Shown here: positions 50,001-57,533 of the stretch, piece after piece
Numbering within the stretch: the first letter of the stretch is position 1
Layout of the letters: each line of letters starts with the position of its first letter
Source of the DNA: DASRBN01 sp035294305
Lineage (GTDB): Bacteria > Chloroflexota > Ktedonobacteria > Ktedonobacterales > Ktedonobacteraceae
Reading direction: 5' to 3'
NCBI GenBank assembly: GCA_035294305.1
Contig: DATGLD010000049.1
Coordinates: 186,001-250,000, forward strand
Length of the DNA: 64,000 nt
The notes under the pieces: model-generated
What the model saw: only the letters and a program-made list of their open reading frames with translations
What the model was told of the DNA's origin: nothing
The model's database searches: none
Program-made: the position numbers and the translations under genes

Positions 50001-50406
50001 GGGCGGCACGGAGGCCATAGGGGAGGCCGGCCCATCATCCCACAACGCCTATGCATTCGCCGAAGGTTACACGGCCAACAACTTTACGGAATTTCTGACA
50101 TTGCAAAACCCGACCAATGCCGATGAAACGGTCGCCGTTACGATGTTCGCCGATACTTACGTCATCCAGCAACAGATCGTGGTGAAGGCGCACAGCCGCC
50201 ATACGCTCGACATCAACAACTATATCGTCCCGATTGCGCAGTCGCACGACAATGGAGGCGCGAATGCCTACGCCGTTTCCATCATCGTGCAGTCCCTGGG
50301 CAACGGGACGACGATAGTGGTCGAACGCCCCATGTACTTCGATTTCTATGGAGATCAAGGAGGCACGGACGTGATCGGCTTTACAGGGGAAGGCTGTCAA
50401 TGTTGA
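47029..50406 (+). CDS. Secreted S53 sedolisin peptidase with four C-terminal repeats
   Basis: This 1125-residue acid serine peptidase has a membrane/signal helix (IIFPLLAILLIVGALSWRFG, about 47-66), a pro-kumamolisin propeptide (about 80-235) and the S53 catalytic domain (about 250-640). Catalytic Glu and Asp are in GVAEVELDAELVLSAAP, the oxyanion Asp in AASGDSGSAG and the Ser in GGTSAAAPMW; a C-terminal Ca site is near YDMATGLGSYN. Four beta-rich repeats of about 110-125 residues follow (about 650-1120), each starting near WYFAEG/FAEGYT and ending in ERPMYF. ATG 47029 follows AGAAGAGG. A terminator lies at 50431-50456. It probably degrades extracellular protein at low pH. Confidence 0.9.
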   Translation: MPIDESGPSSHKKPLQSGNRYGLRGVSTWPPASRPPAESPRWKIRPRIIFPLLAILLIVGALSWRFGGNFIHAAPAGGSVTFPGTVSPIIKRSHLQGPADPNQQISLSIGLRLSNADGLKHYVEDITNPKSLNYHRYLTPAQVTDVFGPDKTTYNALLQFLQQSGFTIKATYRHRLLITFSGTVGQVESVFHVRINNYTAPDGHQFYANPGDPQLPATLAGAVLSISGLNNALRWQHATLDEKNLPSNPQGASVSCLGHGSSYLTPDQTASAYNLNGLYSAGYSGEGQTVALFELATYQMSDLTNYASCFGHAHPTIQTVVAGTGKVPTDDGVAEVELDAELVLSAAPQLGVLRIYEAANDPSDYNAEWAQVVQDAVPVISTSWGACESEIGQQEAQQENAFFMEAVAQGQNIFAASGDSGSAGCYFDGSPSSILNAGDPGAQPFVTGVGGTTLTLNGPSYGSETTWNNNYGASGGGISQYWQLPTWQIAPGVINGYSSRTPCNAPQGSFCRETPDVSLNADPTTGYLIYCTSPAVSYCKNNGPWVVIGGTSAAAPMWAAMMTLTNEMSLKTGGFNIGFVAPLLYQVGNNQSSYSASFHDVTTGNNDYKGLNNGVYPATANYDMATGLGSYNAFTLATNLVSLALNQSGSRSAPASKTWYFAEGSVGGSFQEFLTLENPNTSQAATVSVTYLFQSRSPVTINHTVPASSRFTVNVNSDLNIPPSGSHQSISAVVQVTSGPAIIAERPMYFNFQGIQSGTDVLGATAPGQSFFFSYADTRQSGRSYYSYVTMLNPSSTQTATATITYYTGSCGQNGQPACPQQVVSIPPLHRGTGAPPANSQVSVYVTSNLPIVVERPMYFRDTIPNAGGLTTGAASVVGVPVPGNDWLFAEGYTAKDFQEYFELANFDSSTPATATIKLEYSNGHTQAIQVTVPPLGRYVLDVNQANAHPYGACDVNPCQTTNDSSAEITSTGPIVADRLMYFHFGPHYYSGGTEAIGEAGPSSHNAYAFAEGYTANNFTEFLTLQNPTNADETVAVTMFADTYVIQQQIVVKAHSRHTLDINNYIVPIAQSHDNGGANAYAVSIIVQSLGNGTTIVVERPMYFDFYGDQGGTDVIGFTGEGCQC

Positions 50407-50430
50407 TCAGCATTCGTGTGTGATTCCTCC

Positions 50431-50456
50431 AGGGCACCCACCGGGGTGCCCTTTTT
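50431..50456 (+). terminator. Rho-independent terminator of the sedolisin gene
   Basis: AGGGCACC and GGTGCCCT form a GC-rich stem around a CACCGG loop, followed directly by TTTTT. Because it lies between convergent genes, it mainly serves the plus strand. Confidence 0.85.
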
Positions 50457-50463
50457 GGATCAT

Positions 50464-52002
50464 TTACACCACATACCGGTACAAATCCACCTCGTTCTTG
50501 TCCGTTCCCATATACCATATAACCATGCCGGCGCTTGTGTTGCTGGGGGTTACCTCAGCAACAAAGCCGTAGGCAGGGGGAGTTACTACGTGGCTCCACT
50601 TGTTAGCAAAAGGGTCGTAACGCTGGATATATGGCGAGGGCGCTGCTACGAATGCACGCGAGGACAAAGGCTGCCCCTGGCTGTAAGGATGGGCACTTGT
50701 GGTTGCCTGCCCCGGAATGCTTATGGATGCTTGCGGTGTGCTGGTGACCGGCGTCACAGGAACGGCTGTACCCGGCACGACTGTCGGGCTGCCCACTGCG
50801 GCATACAGGCCCCCGAGTATAAGCTGACCATGAGCCGTGACAAACCAGTTGCTCAAGCCGAAGAGGCCGGTGGGAGGAGCTACATCGTGCCACGTGATTC
50901 CGGCATCGGTGCTCACATAGAGCTGGAAAGAGCCTGCGACGGCTGGATAGGCCGGTGATTGTGGCAGGAGATTGGGCGGGCCGGCAAGAGGCAATGGGCC
51001 GCTTATACCGCCAGTATAGAGGATATCTGGCTGGCCGGTGGCTATTTGAACCTGCGAGCGGAAAGGCAGATTATCCAGCGCCATGTGCCAGGTGGCCCCG
51101 CCATCAGTCGTCTTATAGAGTTTTTCGTCAGAGCCGATGGCAGATGCGCGAACATCTGCGGCCCCAGCGGTCTTTGCGACCGGTGGCAGCCAGGGCAGAC
51201 CCAATAACTCATAGACGGCGTTGGGATTGGATGGATCGACGACATAATCGAAAGTTCCCAGGTGGGTGGAACTTAATTGGGCATCGAATACTGACCAGTT
51301 ATGCCCACCATCGGCGCTGGTAATGACGCGCGACAGGATGCCATAGGGTGGCTGGTGTACATAGGGCTGATTTTCTAACAGCGTCCATTGCAACGCAAAG
51401 AGGCGGTTCCCTGCCATGCGCAATTCCTGCACGTACCATGGCATGGTGCCATTCCCGTTCAGCGCGTGCAGCACCGGCGAAATCGTTTCCCAGGTCTGGC
51501 CGCCATTGGTACTATGCTTCAAAACTTCGGAGGACCGCCCATTTCCCCCGTCCGTTACTACATAGACCTCATTGCCGTTGGCGGGGTTGACGGCAACCTG
51601 GCAACTTGCACTCAGGGCCGCCATCTTGCCCACATCTTGCCAGTGCGTTCCAAAGTCTGTGCTGTGCAGCAACGCCACGGGTCCCGTTCCTGATTGTCCA
51701 TTTCCACCTGATTCAATAGTCGCGCATGCGTATAGGTCGGCAGGGTTAATGCTTGCGGCCACTAATGATGTGATGCTATAGCCTTTCAACACCAGTTGCC
51801 AGCGCCCGCTGGGAGGCGTGGGGCTCGTCTGGGCGCTACCATGTTGCCTGGCCTGCGCGAAGACAAACGCGGTCAGACCAATTACCAGCGCCACCACAAC
51901 AACAGCGCCAAATCCGGCCAGCCATCCCTTGTCTCGCGGGCGAGTATTCCGTTGCTGAGAAGCAGGTCCGCTATATATCGTATCATTATCATGTGTCTTC
52001 AT
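50464..52002 (-). CDS. Membrane-anchored Asp-box (BNR) beta-propeller protein
   Basis: This 512-residue protein has an N-terminal membrane helix (AGFGAVVVVALVIGLTAFVF, about 30-50) and an extracytoplasmic propeller of sialidase/Ycf48-like type. Five Asp-box repeats are seen: STDFGTHWQ, STNGGQTWE, SADGGHNWS, TTDGGATWH and STDAGITWH. The Arg triad of true sialidases is not evident, so binding or scaffolding is more likely than catalysis. ATG 52002 follows AGGAGT by six bases; the ATG at 52020 is upstream of that site. It converges on the sedolisin gene. Confidence 0.82.
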   Translation of the reverse strand: MKTHDNDTIYSGPASQQRNTRPRDKGWLAGFGAVVVVALVIGLTAFVFAQARQHGSAQTSPTPPSGRWQLVLKGYSITSLVAASINPADLYACATIESGGNGQSGTGPVALLHSTDFGTHWQDVGKMAALSASCQVAVNPANGNEVYVVTDGGNGRSSEVLKHSTNGGQTWETISPVLHALNGNGTMPWYVQELRMAGNRLFALQWTLLENQPYVHQPPYGILSRVITSADGGHNWSVFDAQLSSTHLGTFDYVVDPSNPNAVYELLGLPWLPPVAKTAGAADVRASAIGSDEKLYKTTDGGATWHMALDNLPFRSQVQIATGQPDILYTGGISGPLPLAGPPNLLPQSPAYPAVAGSFQLYVSTDAGITWHDVAPPTGLFGLSNWFVTAHGQLILGGLYAAVGSPTVVPGTAVPVTPVTSTPQASISIPGQATTSAHPYSQGQPLSSRAFVAAPSPYIQRYDPFANKWSHVVTPPAYGFVAEVTPSNTSAGMVIWYMGTDKNEVDLYRYVV

Positions 52003-52195
52003 CTGCTTACTCCTGCCCATTTCCTGATAGAACTATCAACCGTTGATTCATAACTATGACGAAGGTGAGCATAAAGAAGTTCCTGGATCAACATTGACAG
52101 AGCGCCCCGGCAGGAATAAGATATGCTCGGTGAATCAAAAGCGTAGGAGCATCTTTTACAGGTAACCCCAAGAGCCTGGCACTAAGGAACGCAAG

Positions 52196-52780
52196 ATGTC
52201 ACAAACATATGATAGTAAGGGTAATGACTCAGCATCCGGCAATGATGATCAGGATGAACTGGAACGCTTACTGCTGGAAGGCGTGAGTCTACCCGAAGAT
52301 ATTGTAGAGACCCAACCGGCGCAGGATATCCGGACGACGCCGTCCCAGTATGGCGAAGACGAAGAGGATGAGGAGGAAGCTCCCGCAGGTAGCGATATCC
52401 AGGGCGCGATTGGATTATTCGCGGAGGCCGCGCAGGACATGGCGACTGCCGGTGTAGAATTGGGACTGGGACGCCACTTTGCCTGCGTCGATTTCTGTAA
52501 CCAGGCAGTGGAAAAGTCGGCTCAGGCTGTGAGCCTGCGTCGTTTTGGTCGCCGCTCCATGTATGACCACGATTTGCGGTCGCTGGGCGCACTGGTAGGC
52601 GCTCCTCCAGATATTCAAGAAGAGATGGCAAAATTGACGCCATTTCATCCTGAAGCGTTCTACGCCGCTACTCCACCGGAAGAAGCAGACGAAGTGATTA
52701 GCGCGGAACAGGCAAATTCCTACGTACAAAGCGCTCGCCGCGTTGTGCGTTGGGCCAGAAATATTGTTTTAGGCCCATAG
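52196..52780 (+). CDS. HEPN-domain protein with acidic N-terminus
   Basis: The 194-residue protein starts with about 65 very acidic, probably disordered residues (including YGEDEEDEEEAPAG), then a HEPN four-helix domain: GLFAEAAQDMATAGVELGLG, the ACVDFCNQAVEKSAQAV helix and RRSMYDHDLRSLGAL. RSMYDH fits the Rx4-6H motif of HEPN ribonucleases. Such proteins are often toxins paired with a MNT nucleotidyltransferase, but none is next to it; the next gene is pyruvate phosphate dikinase, 119 bases on. It may instead be a binding HEPN without RNase action. ATG 52196 follows AAGGA by seven bases. Confidence 0.72.
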   Translation: MSQTYDSKGNDSASGNDDQDELERLLLEGVSLPEDIVETQPAQDIRTTPSQYGEDEEDEEEAPAGSDIQGAIGLFAEAAQDMATAGVELGLGRHFACVDFCNQAVEKSAQAVSLRRFGRRSMYDHDLRSLGALVGAPPDIQEEMAKLTPFHPEAFYAATPPEEADEVISAEQANSYVQSARRVVRWARNIVLGP

Positions 52781-52836
52781 GGCCCGATTGATCGCGGCCA
52801 TCGTCGATTGAACGGCGCCGTATAGCAGGCGAGCAA

Positions 52837-52860
52837 GCAGGTGACCGCAAGGGTTGCCCT
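52837..52860 (+). repeat. Degenerate dispersed repeat upstream of pyruvate phosphate dikinase
   Basis: GCAGGTGACCGCAAGGGTTG then CCCT keeps the general layout of the consensus with several changes. Confidence 0.45.
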
Positions 52861-52899
52861 GGAGGCAATCAGGCAGCATAAAAAGATAGGGAGGTTCAT

Positions 52900-55680
52900 T
52901 TGACAACACAAATCACACGATCAGGATTGGATGAAGCCGTAAAGAATTCGCCACGTAAATGGGTCTATTTATTTAGTGAGGGCAATGCCAGGATGCGTGA
53001 CCTGCTGGGTGGGAAGGGCGCGGGCGTGGCGGAGATGACGAACGCCGGATTGCCTGTACCCCCCGGCTTCACGATTACCACGGAGGCATGTAACGCCTAT
53101 TATGAATCCGGCAAGAAGTTCCCGCCGGGCATGTGGGAACAGGCGCTTGAGGCGCTCAAGATTGTGGAGCAGCAGACGGGCAAAGGCTTTGGCCGGCAAG
53201 ACAATCCGCTGCTGGTTTCTGTGCGCTCAGGGGCCAAATTCTCCATGCCGGGCATGATGGATACCGTACTCAATCTGGGCATCAACGACGACACGGTAAA
53301 GGGGCTGGTTGAGCTGACGGGAGATGAGCGCTTCGCCTACGACGCCTACCGTCGTTTCATTCAGATGTTCAGCAAAATCGTGCTGGATATTGATCCGCAG
53401 GCATTTGAGGAAGTGCTGGACAACTATAAAGAGCGCGCAGGCGTCAAGACCGATGCCGAGATTCCGGCCAATGATCTGAAACAGATGGCCGGCGAATTCA
53501 AGCAGATTGCCGAACGGCAGTCCGGTGAGCCTTTTCCCACCGATGTCTACCAGCAATTAAGCAAAGCAATCGAAGCGGTTTTCTCGTCGTGGAACAACAA
53601 ACGCGCCATCGATTACCGCAATTTCAACAAGATCCCCCATGATCTGGGCACCGCGGTCAACGTGCAGAGCATGGTTTTCGGTAACATGGGCAACGACAGC
53701 GGCACGGGCGTGGCATTTACGCGCAATCCCAGCACCGGCGAGAAGAAACTTTACGGCGAGTACCTGCTGAACGCGCAGGGCGAAGATGTCGTGGCCGGTA
53801 TTCGCACGCCATCGCCGATCAGCCGCCTGGAACAAGATTTACCGGATGTCTACCGGCAGTTCCAGGAAATAGCGCAGCGCCTCGAGCAGCATTATCACGA
53901 TATGCAGGACCTGGAGTTCACGGTCGAAAAGGGTCGCCTCTACATGCTCCAGACGCGCTCGGCCAAGCGCACCGCGCAGGCCGCCGTGAAGGTTGCGGTG
54001 GATATGGTCGAGGAAGGACTGATTTCCCAGCAGGAGGCAGTGCAGCGCGTCGATCCTTTCCAGGTGTACCAGTTGTTGCTGCCGCGCTTCGATGAGAACC
54101 AGAAGAAGCAGGCCGAGAAAGAGGGCCGGTTGCTGGCGAAAGGATTGAACGCCTCGCCCGGCGCTGCCAGGGGGAAGGCCGTGTTCGACGCTGACCGCGC
54201 CGAGCAAATGGGCAAGGCCGGTACGCCGGTTGTGCTGGTGCGGCCCGAGACAAGTCCCGATGACGTACACGGCATGCTGGTCGCAAAAGGCGTATTGACG
54301 GCACGTGGAGGCGCTACCAGTCACGCAGCAGTCGTGGCGCGCGGCCTGGGTCTGCCGTGCGTGGCCGGCTGCGAGGGCATCAGGGTAAGTGAAGCCGAAC
54401 ATCTCTTCCGCGTCGTCGATGGCACGCAGGTCATTCACGAGGGAGACGACATCTCGATTGACGGCACCACCGGCGAGGTATTCGCGGGCATAATCGCCAC
54501 CGTCGACCCCGATTTTGAGAAGGAGGCCGATCTGCGCAAGCTGCTCGGCTGGGCCGATAAATTCCGCAGGCTGGGCGTATGGGCGAACGCGGATTATCCT
54601 CGTGACGCCCGGCGCGCTGTGACCTTCGGCGCTGAGGGCATCGGGCTATGCCGCACAGAGCATATGTTCATGGAGCAGGAGCGCCTGCCAATCGTGCAGA
54701 AGATGATCCTGGCCAAGAACAAAGAAGAGCGTCAGGCTGCCCTCGACCAACTGCTGCCATTCCAGCGCGGCGACTTCAAGGGCATCTTCGAGGCCATGAT
54801 CAACCCCGAGACCGGCGATGGCTATCCCGTCGTCATTCGCCTGATCGATCCGCCGCTGCACGAATTCCTGCCATCATATGAAGACCTGCTGGTCGAGGTG
54901 ACGCGCCTGGAGACCGGGGGTGGCCACGAGCAGGAGCTGAAGGAAAAGCGTGAGATGCTGGACGCAGTTGGGGCCATGCGCGAAATGAATCCCATGCTCG
55001 GCCTGCGTGGATGCCGCCTGGGACTGATTTTCCCTGAGATCAACGTCATGCAGACGCGCGCCATCCTGGAGGCCGCGCTGGAGGTTGCGCGCGGGGGCAA
55101 GAAATTGCAGCCGAAGATCATGATCCCGCTCGTCGGGCATGTGAACGAGCTGAAAGAGGTACGCCGCCAGCTTGAGGGAGTGGCGCAGGAGATTACAAAA
55201 GAGGCCGGTTCTGCTGTCGAATACAAGTTTGGTACGATGATCGAACTGCCGCGCGCCGCGCTTACCGCCGATCAAATCGCGAAGGTAGCGCAGTTCTTCA
55301 GCTTCGGCACCAATGATCTGACGCAGACCACTTTCGGTTTCAGCCGTGACGACGCCGAGGGCAAGTTCCTGCTGAAATACGTCGATGGCCTGGAGGAGCC
55401 GGGCTTGAAGGAGAAGGTCAAGATTCTGCCGGTCAACCCGTTCCAGACGCTGGACCGCGATGGCGTGGGCCAGCTGGTGCGCATGGCCGTCGAGAAAGGC
55501 CGCGCCGCCAACCCGCACCTGGAGCTTGGCATCTGCGGCGAACACGGCGGCGACCCCGACAGTATCGAGTTCTTCAACGAGGTTGGCCTGGACTACGTCA
55601 GCTGCTCGCCGTTCCGCGTGCCGGTGGCGAGACTGGCGGCGGCGCAGGCCGCATTGAGCCACAAGGAAAAAGACAAGTAA
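52900..55680 (+). CDS. ppdK: Pyruvate, phosphate dikinase
   Basis: PPDK interconverts pyruvate, ATP and phosphate with phosphoenolpyruvate, AMP and pyrophosphate. The 926-residue protein has the N-terminal ATP-grasp domain (LLGGKGAGVAEMTNAGLPVP, SGAKFSMPGMMDTVLNLG), the phosphohistidine domain with the swivelling His in ARGGATSHAAVVARGLG, and the C-terminal PEP/pyruvate barrel (GICGEHGGDP with the catalytic Cys, FSFGTNDLTQTTFGFSRDD). The length is in the normal range or slightly above it. TTG 52900 follows GGGAGG by five bases. The gene can serve gluconeogenesis or pyrophosphate-linked glycolysis. Confidence 0.96.
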   Translation: MTTQITRSGLDEAVKNSPRKWVYLFSEGNARMRDLLGGKGAGVAEMTNAGLPVPPGFTITTEACNAYYESGKKFPPGMWEQALEALKIVEQQTGKGFGRQDNPLLVSVRSGAKFSMPGMMDTVLNLGINDDTVKGLVELTGDERFAYDAYRRFIQMFSKIVLDIDPQAFEEVLDNYKERAGVKTDAEIPANDLKQMAGEFKQIAERQSGEPFPTDVYQQLSKAIEAVFSSWNNKRAIDYRNFNKIPHDLGTAVNVQSMVFGNMGNDSGTGVAFTRNPSTGEKKLYGEYLLNAQGEDVVAGIRTPSPISRLEQDLPDVYRQFQEIAQRLEQHYHDMQDLEFTVEKGRLYMLQTRSAKRTAQAAVKVAVDMVEEGLISQQEAVQRVDPFQVYQLLLPRFDENQKKQAEKEGRLLAKGLNASPGAARGKAVFDADRAEQMGKAGTPVVLVRPETSPDDVHGMLVAKGVLTARGGATSHAAVVARGLGLPCVAGCEGIRVSEAEHLFRVVDGTQVIHEGDDISIDGTTGEVFAGIIATVDPDFEKEADLRKLLGWADKFRRLGVWANADYPRDARRAVTFGAEGIGLCRTEHMFMEQERLPIVQKMILAKNKEERQAALDQLLPFQRGDFKGIFEAMINPETGDGYPVVIRLIDPPLHEFLPSYEDLLVEVTRLETGGGHEQELKEKREMLDAVGAMREMNPMLGLRGCRLGLIFPEINVMQTRAILEAALEVARGGKKLQPKIMIPLVGHVNELKEVRRQLEGVAQEITKEAGSAVEYKFGTMIELPRAALTADQIAKVAQFFSFGTNDLTQTTFGFSRDDAEGKFLLKYVDGLEEPGLKEKVKILPVNPFQTLDRDGVGQLVRMAVEKGRAANPHLELGICGEHGGDPDSIEFFNEVGLDYVSCSPFRVPVARLAAAQAALSHKEKDK

Positions 55681-55681
55681 A

Positions 55682-55736
55682 CAGGCGACCACAAGAAGAT
55701 TCTGAGCGTAGCGAAGAATCTTCTTGTGGTCGCCTG
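55682..55736. repeat. Perfect 22-bp palindrome joining two repeat families
   Basis: Arms 55682-55703 and 55715-55736 pair exactly around GAGCGTAGCGA. The outer part is CAGGCGACCAC of the dispersed family; the inner part and loop are AAGATTCTGAGCGTAGCGAA of the family seen at 56339. It lies two bases after the ppdK stop and before the convergent TPR gene, and may act as a bidirectional terminator. Confidence 0.85.
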
Positions 55737-55753
55737 AAGCCTCAAAATTCCTC

Positions 55754-56281
55754 TTATTCCCAGATTTCATCAAGATGTGATGCATAATACAAAAGACCAC
55801 GTTTGTAATATTGAAGGGTTTCATCAGAGGTGGTTTCGAGCAGGTTGGTCAACACGAGTTCCATAGCTTCTTTCTGTTTCTGCGTGTTGTATAGCGCCAG
55901 TGCCAGAAAGACCTGGAGGGCCCGACTCTGTGGAAACTCTTCCAAACCCCGCCGCAACGTTTCTTCTGCTTTCTGATACTCTCCCAGGACACGATATGTG
56001 CTTCCCAGGCCAAGAAAAGCTCTTTCACGTTTCATGAGCTTCGTTGCCGTATCGAGACCGGAGAGTTCTTGTTCAAGAGTTCGTATGTAAAAAGGTATAG
56101 CCTCTCGTTCCAGCCCCAAATTGTCATGAACAATGGCGGCCTGATAAGTAATCTCGGCTTCATTTGGGTAGGCGGCGACCAGTTCTAAAAGGAGCGTTCG
56201 GGCCTCCTCTAGCATGGTTTGATCTTGCTTAGCTCTTCCTGTTTCGCGCAATTGGATTGCTTTTGCTAAACGATCTTGCAT
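55754..56281 (-). CDS. Tetratricopeptide repeat protein
   Basis: This 175-residue soluble helical protein has about four TPR-like units, such as ITYQAAIVHDNLGLEREAIP, GLGSTYRVLGEYQKAEETL and LQVFLALALYNTQKQKEAME. No signal peptide or other domain. It probably binds a protein partner; none can be named. It is flanked by palindromes on both sides (55682 and 56339), so it appears to be its own transcription unit. Confidence 0.8.
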   Translation of the reverse strand: MQDRLAKAIQLRETGRAKQDQTMLEEARTLLLELVAAYPNEAEITYQAAIVHDNLGLEREAIPFYIRTLEQELSGLDTATKLMKRERAFLGLGSTYRVLGEYQKAEETLRRGLEEFPQSRALQVFLALALYNTQKQKEAMELVLTNLLETTSDETLQYYKRGLLYYASHLDEIWE

Positions 56282-56338
56282 CAGTGTTTTCTCTTGCTTA
56301 TCTAATGAATTTTTCCAATCGAAGTGGGGAATCCGTTC

Positions 56339-56410
56339 GTGTCATGCTGAGCGCAGCGAAGAATCTGCGTCCAGGCTCACTAAGATTCTTCGCTGCGCTC
56401 AGCATGACAC
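56339..56410. repeat. Perfect 28-bp inverted repeat (GAGCGCAGCGAAGAATCT family)
   Basis: Arms 56339-56366 and 56383-56410 are exact reverse complements with a 16-base spacer. Each arm holds GTCATGCTGAGCGCAGCGAA followed by GAATCT. The same core, changed to GAGCGTAGCGAAGAATCT, is at 55704-55720. It lies between the TPR gene and the 3' end of the dehydrogenase gene. Confidence 0.88.
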
Positions 56411-56477
56411 GGCCAGAGGCTGATTGCTACATTCGGTTGTCAGATTTCAGCAGGAGTCACGGCCCTGACATTAACAC

Positions 56478-57482
56478 TTATGAGGAGCTACCGAGTACCT
56501 CTGGATTAAGAATATTGGGCGGGCGCTGGCCGAGATGATAGGCGATAATATTATCGCTTGCCATGGTTGCCATTAACGTGCGCGTGCGCAGCGAGGCGCT
56601 GGCAATATGCGGTAAAAGCACCACGTTCTCCATGGTCAGCAGTGCGGGTTCGACGTCCGGCTCGTTCTCAAATACGTCCAGGCCTGCGCCGGCAATCGTT
56701 CCGGCCTGCAGCGCTTTGACCAGCGCTTTCTCATCCACAATCGGCCCGCGCGCCGTGTTGATCAGGATGGCAGTCGGCTTCATGAGCTTCAACTCGCGTT
56801 CGCTGATCAGATGGTGTGTGGATGGCATGTAGGGTGTGTGAACACTGATAAAGTCGGCTTGCTGTAGCACCGCGTCAAACGGCATGTAGGTGACGGAGTA
56901 CTTGCGTTCCTCTTCCTCTGGCATGCGATAGACATCGTAATAGATCACTTTCATGTCGAAGCCGCTGGAACGTTTCGCCACCAGCTTGCCGATGCGCCCG
57001 GCTCCGATCAGCCCAAGCGTCGAACCATGTACCTCGGCCCCACAGAAGAGCAGAGGCCCCCAACCGTGATATTTGCCCGCGCGCAGGAAACGTTCCGCTT
57101 CGGGAATGCGGCGTGCTACGGCCATCAACAGGGCAAAAGCCAGGTCGGCAGTCGTATCGGAAAGGACGCCAGGTGTATTGCTGACAGCTATTCCCAGGCG
57201 TGTGGCCGCTTCAACATCGATGTTGTTGTAGCCCACGGCCATATTCGCTACCATCTTTAAGCGCGGTGTGGCTGAAGCGCATGCTTCTAAGAAGCGCGCG
57301 TCGATGTTATCGGTGAGCAAGCAGTAAATATAGTCGTGGCCGGGGCCACGTCGCAGCAATTCTTCATAAGGCCAGATAACCCCTTCGTCCATATTGGCTT
57401 CTACATCGCCGATTTCCTCCAGTGGTGGATAGGCAGGGTCTGGAACTTTCTGTGTCACGAGAATCCTTGGACGATCCGGCAT
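56478..57482 (-). CDS. D-2-hydroxyacid dehydrogenase (glyoxylate/hydroxypyruvate reductase-like)
   Basis: This 334-residue NAD(P)-dependent enzyme reduces 2-keto acids such as glyoxylate or hydroxypyruvate. The Rossmann fingerprint is GLIGAGRIGKLVAKR. The catalytic triad is Arg in LINTARGPIVDE, Glu in DVFENEP and His in LLPHIASAS. VGYNNIDVEAA is the usual substrate-domain motif. Length fits the family. Substrate preference cannot be read from the sequence. It is followed downstream by the 28-bp inverted repeat. Confidence 0.92.
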   Translation of the reverse strand: MPDRPRILVTQKVPDPAYPPLEEIGDVEANMDEGVIWPYEELLRRGPGHDYIYCLLTDNIDARFLEACASATPRLKMVANMAVGYNNIDVEAATRLGIAVSNTPGVLSDTTADLAFALLMAVARRIPEAERFLRAGKYHGWGPLLFCGAEVHGSTLGLIGAGRIGKLVAKRSSGFDMKVIYYDVYRMPEEEERKYSVTYMPFDAVLQQADFISVHTPYMPSTHHLISERELKLMKPTAILINTARGPIVDEKALVKALQAGTIAGAGLDVFENEPDVEPALLTMENVVLLPHIASASLRTRTLMATMASDNIIAYHLGQRPPNILNPEVLGSSS

Positions 57483-57507
57483 AATAATAACCTCCCTGTT
57501 ATATAGA

Positions 57508-57533
57508 GGCGGCCTCCTCGCGGTCGCCTTTCC
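57508..57533 (-). repeat. Degenerate dispersed repeat
   Basis: GGCGGCCTCCTCGCGG then TCGCCTTTCC retains the GGTCGCC end of the consensus. It fills the gap between the GT2 gene and the dehydrogenase gene. Confidence 0.5.

Noticed and set aside
53839..54438. 199-codon frame antisense to ppdK
   Set aside because: Shadow of a strongly conserved gene; composition follows the opposite strand's codons.
54874..55824. 316-codon frame antisense to ppdK and overlapping the TPR gene
   Set aside because: It runs through the 3' palindrome and two real genes; no domain is recognisable.
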